This document shows, piece by piece, positions 1-5,392 of a stretch of 5,626 bases of DNA. The notes below the pieces were generated by a model. That model did no database searches, was not told the DNA's origin, and worked only from the letters and a program-made list of their open reading frames with translations. The position numbers and the translations under genes are program-made. Numbering within the stretch: position 1 is the stretch's first letter; each line of letters starts with the position of its first letter. Origin of the DNA: an uncultured Alphaproteobacteria bacterium (GTDB taxonomy: Bacteria > Pseudomonadota > Alphaproteobacteria > CAAHEQ01 > UBA3637); assembly GCA_947629595.1 (NCBI GenBank), contig CANREI010000077.1, positions 1 to 5,626 of the forward strand. Reading direction: 5' to 3'.

Positions 1-242
1 TCGGGATTTAATCCGCACGCCAAATAAGTGCAGGCAATTTCGCGCGTTAACTGCCTTAACAGGGGAGCATCTTTAATAGCGTTAATGGCGTGATAATCGG
101 CAACGAACATAATATGTCGCCCCGTTTTGTTAATTTGATGTCCCAGCTCGATAGCCGGTTTGATGGCGCCGACGTAATTGCCGATATGAATGGTTCCCGT
201 CGGTTTGACACCCGTTAAAATCACTTTGTTATCATAATTCAT
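1..242 (-). CDS. trpS: Tryptophan--tRNA ligase, N-terminal part (cut by window edge)
   Basis: This cytoplasmic class I aminoacyl-tRNA synthetase charges tRNA-Trp with tryptophan. Only the first 80 residues are in the window; the rest lies beyond position 1. The visible part is the start of the Rossmann fold. It has the segment KPTGTIHIGNYVGAIKPAI at residues 13-31, which carries the class I HIGH-type signature as HIGN (19-22), and ADYHAI (48-53), matching the ADLHAI motif near the tryptophan pocket. The start LTGVKPTG...GNYVGAIKPAI resembles the longer Pseudomonas-like TrpS variants more than the E. coli form; this is from memory. The ATG at 242-240 is chosen because AAGGAC lies 10 nt upstream (258-253), inside the end of the preceding gene. 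That gene's TAA ends 2 nt before this ATG, so the two are probably co-transcribed and translationally coupled. The family assignment is secure. Confidence 0.95.
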   Translation of the reverse strand, partial: MNYDNKVILTGVKPTGTIHIGNYVGAIKPAIELGHQINKTGRHIMFVADYHAINAIKDAPLLRQLTREIACTYLACGLNP

Positions 243-244
243 TT

Positions 245-1612
245 TTATGCCCGTCCTTGTGTGTTGGTTTCTTGATTGATAAACAGATTTAAATCGACGC
301 CTTCCGTTTTTTCTTCGGCAGATTTCAAAATGGCGGTCAAACTTGGTTTTTGAGGATTTTTTTTCGCTTTTTCTTCGCTTTGGGCAACGCTTTTGTCTGC
401 CACTTTTTTGGTTGCCGCTCGAATGGAAACAAGCGGATTGGGCGCATTTGTATCTGCCTCTTTTATGGCGTTGGCAATGGCATTTTCGCGATAGGGTTTT
501 TCCACGCGCGCGATTTCGGTTGAACCGTATAATTCTTTATAAACAAAATTTTGCGAGGTTTGACGAATATTCTCAATTTCTTCCGGCTGCGGATAGCGTT
601 CGTAAATGTTTTGAAAATTTTGCGTCATAACCAAAGCCATACATTGCTCCATCAAAACTTTAACATGCTGTTGCCGATTCATAATGTGCTGATGAAATGT
701 TTTTTCAAATGATTTTAAGGCCGTCATAAAAATTTTACTTTGCGATTCGGGTGTTGCCGGTTCTTCTTTTCGTTTTCTTTTATCGTCTTCAAAAAGGCGT
801 GCCGTTTGAAGCATCCAGTTCCTGAGACGGGTTCTGTCACCGTATCTGGAATCAAACTGACCGTTTTGCGGCAGATAACCTTTCTTAACGCATTTATAAA
901 AATAGGTGCTACCCTGTTTTGTTACAACCCCGCGGGAGCCGTATTGATAAGCTAAATCCGTTCCGATGGTTGATACAATCAGATTCATATTGAAATTTTT
1001 GTTGTTTTCCAAGAGCTTTTGTTGCTTGTTTTTATATTCCGTTAAAGCCGTATCCAAAGCGCTTTCTTTGGTCACCAGAGCGGGATTGCTGCCGAATAAC
1101 ACTCTTGATTGACTGTGAACGCCCAATTTACAAAATTTGTTCTTGCCGTGAATACGATCATACCGATTGCGCGCGGCGCAACAGTCACGAACCAATTGTT
1201 GCTTTTCCGATTCGGTTAATTCCTTGTTGCCTTTGCAAATTTTTAATTGTTGCAGAGCCTGTATGCCTTCTTTGGCTAATTTTCCGTTGGTATCGCATTC
1301 AATTTTGGTACCGTATCCGATGGTTAATTTGTTGGCCGAACAAAAATAAAAATGGTTAATCGGCTCGCTTTGAACAATGCCGTCTTCGTTTTGAGAGGTT
1401 AAAGTGCTTTCCATTAAATAAGTCGGCGCAAATAAGCAGGAAAGAAGGGCTTTTTCCGCTTGATTTTCTTCTTTTTGATTTTCCGGGTTTTCCGCTGTTT
1501 CCGTTGATTCTTCTTCTGTTTCTTTTTCTTCTAACGGTGCGAAAAAAATATCATTATTTATTGATTGCGGGCTTGATTCATCAGGGGAATTTTGTACATT
1601 TTCATTTGACAT
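245..1612 (-). CDS. Hypothetical protein with GH24 (phage-lysozyme)-like central region
   Basis: 455 residues, function not established. Residues 1-55 are an acidic, Glu/Gln/Ser/Asn-rich, probably disordered tail. Residues about 56-275 show the landmarks of T4-type lysozymes in order. E83, C91 and T97 (in LTIGYGT) resemble the Glu-(8)-Asp/Cys-(5)-Thr catalytic pattern, with exactly 5 residues between C91 and T97 but only 7 between E83 and C91. LTESEKQQLVRDC (132-144) matches the usual 'TxxeAxxLLxxDl' helix. DLAYQYGSRG (219-228) matches the 'aYNxG' helix. RTRLRNWMLQTARLFEDD (260-277) matches the terminal 'RRxxExxLF' helix. Residues 278-455 are a charged, helix-rich tail without a recognised domain. 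There is no signal peptide or membrane segment, so how it would reach peptidoglycan is unclear. The ATG at 1612 has TCCTC/GAGGA at 1630-1626, 13 nt away, which is a long spacing; no better in-frame start exists nearby. The gene runs straight into trpS. The lysozyme link is an inference from motifs, and activity is doubtful. Confidence 0.8.
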   Translation of the reverse strand: MSNENVQNSPDESSPQSINNDIFFAPLEEKETEEESTETAENPENQKEENQAEKALLSCLFAPTYLMESTLTSQNEDGIVQSEPINHFYFCSANKLTIGYGTKIECDTNGKLAKEGIQALQQLKICKGNKELTESEKQQLVRDCCAARNRYDRIHGKNKFCKLGVHSQSRVLFGSNPALVTKESALDTALTEYKNKQQKLLENNKNFNMNLIVSTIGTDLAYQYGSRGVVTKQGSTYFYKCVKKGYLPQNGQFDSRYGDRTRLRNWMLQTARLFEDDKRKRKEEPATPESQSKIFMTALKSFEKTFHQHIMNRQQHVKVLMEQCMALVMTQNFQNIYERYPQPEEIENIRQTSQNFVYKELYGSTEIARVEKPYRENAIANAIKEADTNAPNPLVSIRAATKKVADKSVAQSEEKAKKNPQKPSLTAILKSAEEKTEGVDLNLFINQETNTQGRA

Positions 1613-1689
1613 CGACGCGTATCTGTCCTCAATAAAGAATTTAATTTCTTTTAATTTTGTTCAAAACAAAAACGACCTTAAATATAAAA

Positions 1690-1763
1690 GTAGCGGTCAT
1701 ACGAGTTTGAAAGAAGAGATATAGTGTTTGATGGAAACTCATCGTCAAATTGCTGACCGCTAC
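1690..1763. repeat. 74-bp element bounded by a perfect 10-bp inverted repeat, with a nested stem
   Basis: GTAGCGGTCA (1690-1699) and TGACCGCTAC (1754-1763) are exact reverse complements. Inside them, GAGTTT (1703-1708) pairs with AAACTC (1735-1740). A competing small hairpin is possible from GATG (1730-1733) and CATC (1740-1743), flanked by TTT and AAA. The structure stands out from AT-rich surroundings because its outer arms are GC-richer. Read on the minus strand it lies in the probable leader of the lysozyme-like gene, 78 nt before its ATG, and is followed by TTTTATATTT. It could be a leader RNA structure, a protein-binding site or the remnant of a small mobile repeat. No flanking target duplication is visible. 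The repeat is certain; its role is unknown. Confidence 0.75.
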
Positions 1764-1912
1764 CGACATCAAAAAAAACATTTTTATGCTTTCCTTGACT
1801 TCAAACTGTATCTTACTCCATTTTTTTTTGTTTTTCAAGTATTTTTTTGCAAAAAATGCAATTATTTTATAATTATTTGATTTATAAAGATTTTTATTTT
1901 TTTTAAAAAGAC

Positions 1913-1941
1913 TTGCAATTCGTTAAAATAATTTATATGAT
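1913..1941 (+). promoter_or_regulatory. Probable sigma70-type promoter of the oad operon
   Basis: The -35-like TTGCAA (1913-1918, 4 of 6 to TTGACA) is separated by exactly 17 bp from the -10-like TATGAT (1936-1941, 5 of 6 to TATAAT). Directly upstream is a T8A5 tract (1897-1909) that could act as an UP-like or curved element. The predicted transcript start is near 1948, giving a leader of roughly 24 nt that contains just the ribosome binding site of oadG. I see no obvious operator overlapping it. Confidence 0.6.
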
Positions 1942-1971
1942 TTTAAAAGAACCATAGAGGGAGGTTTCAAG

Positions 1972-2145
1972 ATGTTTCTTCAAGGAGTAATTATTGCCGG
2001 ATTAGGTATGGGCGGCGTTTTTTTCTTTTTGTTTTTGCTTGTTTGTTTTATGAATTTGTTGCAGTCATTGCAAGATTCGGAAACGAATCGAGACAAAATC
2101 GCCGCGGCAATTGCTTTTGCGCTTCATCATAATCATCAAAAATGA
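1972..2145 (+). CDS. oadG: Oxaloacetate decarboxylase gamma subunit (small membrane anchor)
   Basis: A 57-residue protein, typical of the small OadG family. Residues 5-30 form one hydrophobic helix with the family's glycine-rich GLGMGGVFFFLFLL start (10-23). A short charged cytoplasmic stretch with Asp, Glu, Arg and Lys follows. The C-terminus reads KIAAAIAFALHHNHQK (42-57), matching the 'IAAxIAxxxHH' end of other OadG proteins. Its three histidines (52, 53, 55) could bind a metal ion, as reported for the classical gamma subunit. OadG anchors OadA to the membrane subunit OadB. The strong ribosome site AGAGGGAGG (1956-1964) stands 7 nt before the ATG. The stop TGA (2143-2145) is followed 11 nt later by the preferred oadA start. 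Position first in a G-A-B operon supports the call. Its small size makes it easy to overlook in annotation. Confidence 0.88.
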   Translation: MFLQGVIIAGLGMGGVFFFLFLLVCFMNLLQSLQDSETNRDKIAAAIAFALHHNHQK

Positions 2146-2150
2146 AAGGA
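2145..2150 (+). promoter_or_regulatory. Ribosome binding site deciding the oadA start
   Basis: AAAGGA lies 6 nt before the ATG at 2157. The other in-frame ATG, at 2142, overlaps the oadG stop (ATGA) but has no Shine-Dalgarno-like sequence upstream. This favours 2157. Starting there also removes the odd leader MKGIQ and gives the family-like beginning MTKKKISLMCTAFRDG. Confidence 0.7.
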
Positions 2151-2156
2151 ATTCAA

Positions 2157-3965
2157 ATGACAAAGAAAAAAATTTCATTGATGTGTACGGCGTTTCGAGA
2201 CGGCTTTCAATCTGTTTTCGGCGCCCGGGTTTTATCCAAAGATTATTTACCCGTCGTGAAAGAGGCGGTTAATGCCGGTATTCGCTATATTGAAGCGGGT
2301 GGCGGCGCCTCGTTTCAGGCGGCATTTTTCTATAATAACGAAAACGCTTTTGACGTGATGGATTCGTTTCGCGCGATTTGCGGTACTGATGTTAATTTAC
2401 AAACGTTGGCGCGCGGTGTGAATGTGGTGGCGCTCGATTCGCAAAGTTCGGAAATGATTAAACTGCATGCCGATTTATTTAAAAAACACGGAATGACAAC
2501 CATTCGTAACTTTGATGCGTTAAATGATCCGCAAAACTTAATTTACAGCGGGCAATGTATTGTGAATGCCGGTTTGAAGCATCAGCTTTGCGTGGCTATG
2601 ATGTCATTGCCGCCGTCCTGCACGGGGGCGCATACGCCGGATTTTTACGAAGAAAGATTGAAAAAGTTTTTAAAAGCCGATATTCCTTTCGATTCGATTT
2701 GTTTTAAAGATGCTTCGGGAACGGCGGTACCGTCGGTTGTGCGGGAAACCGTTGCGCGGGCGCGCAAACTGCTCGGGAAAAAAGTGCCGATTGAGTTTCA
2801 TTCGCATGAAACGGCGGGAACGGGCTTAACCTGCTATTTGGCGGCCGTTGAAGGCGGGGCCGATATTGTTGATTTATCAATGGCGCCCGTGTCGGGGGGA
2901 ACGTGTCAGCCGGATATTGCCACGTTTTGGCATGCTTTGCGCGGAACGGATTATGAGCTCGATTGCAATATCGATGCCGTTATGAAAGTTGAAGAGCATT
3001 TAAAAGAAGCGTTAAGTGATTATTTTATTCCGCCCGAAGCCTTGCATGCCGATCCGCGTATTCCCTGGTCGCCCATGCCCGGCGGCGCGTTAACGGCCAA
3101 TACGCAAATGTTGCGTGATAATAATTTGATGGATAAATATGCCGAAATTATTACCGCCATGGAAGAAGTGGTGCGAAAAGGCGGATTCGGTACGTCGGTA
3201 ACGCCCGTTTCTCAATTTTATTTTCAGCAGGCATTTAATAACGTGATGATCGGACCGTGGCAGAAAATTGCCGAAGGATACGGTAAAATGGTTTTGGGTT
3301 ATTTCGGACAAACGCCCGTCAAGCCCGATGCAGAGGTGGTGAAAATTGCCGCCGAACAATTGCATTTAGAGCCGACGACCGAATCGGTTTTATCCATTAA
3401 CGATAAAAACGAAAAGAAATCGCGTCGCCATTATGAAAAAATGCTTGAAGAGGCGCATTTGCCGATAACCGATGAAAACGTGTTTATTGCCGCATCTTGC
3501 GGAGATAAGGGAATTGCCTTTTTAGAGGGAAAAGGGTCGGTTAAAGTGCGATATAAAGAAAAACCGAAACCGGTCGCTTCCTCAAACGGCGTATATGACA
3601 TTTCTGTTGCGGGTGAAGCGTATCATGTGGAAATTCAAAAAGATAAAGCCGTTGTGAACGGCGTTGATTATCCGATTGAGCTGTTAACCGAAACAGGCGC
3701 CGCTCAAACGTCCGCGTCCGCTTCCGCGCCCGTATCCGGCGGTGGTTCGGCGCATGAAATTAAAGCGCCCACGCCCGGTGTTATAACCAAAATTTTGGTA
3801 TCGGCCGGACAAACGGTTGACGCAAATACGGATGTTTGCGTTGTAGAGGTGATGAAAATGGAAACGCGCGTTAAAGCCGGTGTGAGCGGCAAAGTCACGG
3901 AAATAACGGTTCAAAGCGGAGCCAATGTATCGGCCGGGCAACTCTTAATGAAGGTGAGCGCATGA
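2157..3965 (+). CDS. oadA: Na+-translocating oxaloacetate decarboxylase alpha subunit (PycB/OadA type, biotinylated)
   Basis: 602 residues from the preferred start, the normal length for OadA. It moves the carboxyl group of oxaloacetate to its own biotin, releasing pyruvate. The carboxybiotin is then split by OadB. Domains: a TIM-barrel carboxyltransferase (about 4-260), the conserved PYC/OADA domain (about 280-470), a linker, and a biotinyl domain (about 535-602) with EVMKMET, whose Lys567 is 35 residues from the end, as usual. Visible active-site elements are RDGFQS with metal ligand D15, TLARG (83-87), RNFDALND (117-124), FKDASG with K184 (the lysine that is carboxylated in the family) and HSH (H215, H217). 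The wording around these motifs (AFRDGFQSVFGAR, HETAG, APVSGGTCQPD) resembles Campylobacterota PycB/OadA more than Klebsiella OadA, from memory. PycB partners a biotin carboxylase, but none is here, and oadG and oadB flank it, so a decarboxylase pump is the better reading. It overlaps oadB by 4 nt (ATGA). Confidence 0.92.
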   Translation: MTKKKISLMCTAFRDGFQSVFGARVLSKDYLPVVKEAVNAGIRYIEAGGGASFQAAFFYNNENAFDVMDSFRAICGTDVNLQTLARGVNVVALDSQSSEMIKLHADLFKKHGMTTIRNFDALNDPQNLIYSGQCIVNAGLKHQLCVAMMSLPPSCTGAHTPDFYEERLKKFLKADIPFDSICFKDASGTAVPSVVRETVARARKLLGKKVPIEFHSHETAGTGLTCYLAAVEGGADIVDLSMAPVSGGTCQPDIATFWHALRGTDYELDCNIDAVMKVEEHLKEALSDYFIPPEALHADPRIPWSPMPGGALTANTQMLRDNNLMDKYAEIITAMEEVVRKGGFGTSVTPVSQFYFQQAFNNVMIGPWQKIAEGYGKMVLGYFGQTPVKPDAEVVKIAAEQLHLEPTTESVLSINDKNEKKSRRHYEKMLEEAHLPITDENVFIAASCGDKGIAFLEGKGSVKVRYKEKPKPVASSNGVYDISVAGEAYHVEIQKDKAVVNGVDYPIELLTETGAAQTSASASAPVSGGGSAHEIKAPTPGVITKILVSAGQTVDANTDVCVVEVMKMETRVKAGVSGKVTEITVQSGANVSAGQLLMKVSA

Positions 3966-5206
3966 AAAAAAATATGCTTTTGTGGATTGCTGCCGCTATG
4001 GCAGGTATGGTTTTGTTTCTGATCGGTGCTTGTTTCAGTCAAAATATTGCCGCGGTGTGGCATCAAACGGGGCTATATGCTCTTTATGCGCAGTCAACAC
4101 CCGTTAATATGGCGTTGCCGTTGGGAGCAGGGCAGATAACGATGATCATCATTTGTCTGTTCTTGCTTTATTTGGGTATTGCGCGCAAGTTTGAACCGCT
4201 GTTGCTGATTCCGATTGCCGTCGGCGGATTGTTGGCGAATATGCCGGCAGCGGGCTTAACGCAAGAGGGCGGATTATTATATATTTTATATCACTTGGGC
4301 ATTGCAAACGGGCTGTTTCCGTTGCTGATTTTTTTAGGGGTCGGCGCCATGACGGATTTCGGCCCCTTGATTGCCAATCCGAAAACGGCGCTTTTGGGCG
4401 GTGCGGCGCAGTTTGCCATATTCGGCACGTTTTTGGGTGCCATTGTGTTGGGAAAATATGTGCCGTTTTTTGATATCACGTTAAAACAAGCCGCTTCCAT
4501 TGCCATTATCGGCGGGGCAGACGGGCCGACATCAATTTATCTTGCCGGAAAGTTAGCGCCGGAAATGTTAGGTGCCGTTGCCGTTGCCGCCTATTCCTAT
4601 ATGGCGTTGATGCCGGTGATTCAACCGCCGGTAATGCGGGCATTAACAAGTGAAAGCGAGCGCAAAATTGAAATGAAACAGCTGCGCACGGTTTCCAAGC
4701 GGGAAAAAATTATTTTTCCGATTATGACGCTTCTGTTAACCGGATTTTTTATTCCCATGGCCCTGCCGTTAATCGGTATGTTAATGTTGGGTAATTTGCT
4801 GAAAGAATGCGGTGTGACCGAACGTCTTTCCAAAACGGCAGCCAATGATTTAATGAATGCCGTTGTGATTATGCTGGGCTTGTCCGTCGGTTCCAAAATG
4901 GCGGCCGAATTGTTTTTGGTGCCGCAAACGTTGGTGGTTTTGTTGCTGGGTGTGATTGCCTTTTGTTTGGGAACGGGTGCCGGTGTTGTTATGGCCAAAG
5001 GTATGAATTTGTTTTTAAAGCAGAAAATCAATCCGCTGATCGGATCGGCCGGTGTTTCTGCCATACCGATGGCTGCGCGTGTCAGTGAAAAATTGGGCGT
5101 TGAAGCCAATCCGAACAATCACCTGATTATGCATGCCATGGGTGCGAATGTATCGGGCGCTATCGGATCGGCCGTTGCCGCCGGTATTTTATTGGCATTA
5201 TTATAA
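3962..5206 (+). CDS. oadB: Na+-translocating decarboxylase beta subunit, integral membrane pump
   Basis: 414 hydrophobic residues forming multiple membrane helices. It decarboxylates the carboxybiotin of OadA and uses the energy to export Na+. Family landmarks are LGIARKFEPLLLIPI (71-85), the signature GGADGPT (184-190), SYMALMPVIQPP (212-223) and GANVSGAIGSAVAAG (394-408). Residues reported as essential in Klebsiella OadB (D203, Y229, N373, G377, S382, R389) correspond at a constant offset of 16 to D187, Y213, N357, G361, S366 and R373, all present, so the pump should be functional. The N-terminus has an extra hydrophobic segment and loop (about 1-50) before the usual start, unlike Klebsiella OadB of about 433 residues. 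The ATG (3962-3964) overlaps the oadA stop as ATGA, with AAGGTG (3951-3956) as ribosome site, indicating translational coupling. Related GcdB and MmdB pumps look alike; the OadA neighbour decides for oxaloacetate. Confidence 0.95.
   Translation: MKKNMLLWIAAAMAGMVLFLIGACFSQNIAAVWHQTGLYALYAQSTPVNMALPLGAGQITMIIICLFLLYLGIARKFEPLLLIPIAVGGLLANMPAAGLTQEGGLLYILYHLGIANGLFPLLIFLGVGAMTDFGPLIANPKTALLGGAAQFAIFGTFLGAIVLGKYVPFFDITLKQAASIAIIGGADGPTSIYLAGKLAPEMLGAVAVAAYSYMALMPVIQPPVMRALTSESERKIEMKQLRTVSKREKIIFPIMTLLLTGFFIPMALPLIGMLMLGNLLKECGVTERLSKTAANDLMNAVVIMLGLSVGSKMAAELFLVPQTLVVLLLGVIAFCLGTGAGVVMAKGMNLFLKQKINPLIGSAGVSAIPMAARVSEKLGVEANPNNHLIMHAMGANVSGAIGSAVAAGILLALL
5175..5204 (+). promoter_or_regulatory. 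Possible promoter inside the end of oadB
   Basis: TTGCCG (5175-5180) and TATTAT (5199-5204) are 18 bp apart, with 4 of 6 and 5 of 6 matches to the sigma70 consensus. A transcript would begin near 5211, just before the structured segment downstream. Such matches occur by chance in AT-rich DNA, so this is weak support for an independent small RNA. Confidence 0.22.
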
Positions 5207-5219
5207 AAGGCGGAACGGT

Positions 5220-5374
5220 TAGGGTGGGGCATTGCTACCCTAGGGGCTGAAAATGAAGCAATTCGGTGGGAAAAATAAATTCGCTGTGAACTTTTTTCCC
5301 TCTATCGGCGGATGAGACAGACGACATTTTGTCATCTGTCGCTATGGGCCGATAGGAAAAATCATCAGCAATGC
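5220..5374. ncRNA. Candidate structured RNA of unknown family (or operon 3' structure)
   Basis: The convergent gap between oadB and the next gene is unusually rich in pairing. P1: GCATTGCT (5229-5236) with AGCAATGC (5367-5374), 8 bp, closes the segment. P2: GGGAAAAA (5268-5275) with TTTTTCCC (5293-5300), 8 bp. P3: CTATCGGC (5302-5309) with GCCGATAG (5348-5355), 8 bp. P3 is extended across an internal loop by GACAGA-GACA (5316-5326) with TGTC-TCTGTC (5330-5340), which has one C-A mismatch and a TTT loop. Alternatives exist: a 5' hairpin TAGGGTGG/CTACCCTA (5220-5242) competes with P1, and GAAAAA (5356-5361) can replace P2's left arm. No U-tract follows any stem, so this is not a normal intrinsic terminator. 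No long reading frame covers it. I do not recognise tmRNA, 6S, SRP, RNase P or a common riboswitch. The strand is undetermined; plus-strand stems are described. Confidence 0.45.
5302..5355. repeat. Long imperfect hairpin (8-bp base, 10-bp apical stem)
   Basis: The base arms CTATCGGC and GCCGATAG pair perfectly. An internal loop of GGATGA opposite GCTATGG follows, then a 6+4-bp apical stem with a single C-A mismatch, closed by three T. Being nearly symmetric, it would fold in RNA from either strand and may protect or end the oad transcript, or that of the opposing gene. The pairing is seen directly; the role is inferred. Confidence 0.7.
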
Positions 5375-5392
5375 AAATTTTACCAAAAAATC

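Larger units (their letters stand above)
1613..1971. other. Divergent AT-rich intergenic region
   Basis: This region separates the leftward lysozyme-like/trpS unit from the rightward oad operon. I see no convincing gene in it. It contains a nested inverted repeat (1690-1763) and several A/T tracts (T9 at 1821-1829, T5 at 1831-1835, T7 at 1842-1848, A6 at 1851-1856, T5 at 1891-1895, T8 at 1897-1904 followed by A5). The 14-bp perfect palindrome TTTTTTGCAAAAAA sits at 1843-1856. The oad promoter is at 1913-1941. For the leftward gene I found only a TATATT -10-like hexamer at 1686-1681 and a TTGAAC -35-like hexamer at 1664-1659, neither with a good partner, so its promoter is unassigned. Confidence 0.7.

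Noticed and set aside
343..1359. Several plus-strand frames opposite the lysozyme-like gene
   Set aside because: They are short, rich in Phe, Arg and Cys, overlap each other, and are explained by the long minus-strand gene.
1690..1763. Hammerhead ribozyme, integron attC site or intrinsic terminator
   Set aside because: The CUGANGA/GAAA core is absent, the attC consensus ends are absent, and the 54-nt interior is too long for a normal terminator despite TTTTATATTT on the minus side.
1641..1838. 65-codon minus-strand reading frame in the divergent intergenic region
   Set aside because: Its protein is low-complexity and matches nothing I know. The frame crosses the 74-bp inverted repeat, and AT-rich DNA here gives chance frames; no good ribosome site was seen.
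2142..2144. Upstream ATG as the start of oadA
   Set aside because: It overlaps the oadG stop as ATGA, like oadA-oadB, but has no Shine-Dalgarno; AAAGGA at 2145-2150 serves the ATG at 2157, and family alignment begins there.
4621..5118. 165-codon reading frame antisense to oadB
   Set aside because: It is a shadow of the highly conserved oadB frame; the sense protein has all family motifs and the antisense translation resembles no known domain.
5243..5270. Similarity to the 5' end of tmRNA (GGGGCTGA, then ATTCGGTGGG)
   Set aside because: The spacing is wrong, there is no T-arm or matching 3' acceptor strand, no tag reading frame ending in Ala-Ala, and no permuted partner upstream.
5302..5361. 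Intrinsic terminator for oadB or for the RHH gene
   Set aside because: On neither strand is the stem followed by a run of T; GGAAAAA follows on plus and AGGGAAAAAA on minus.
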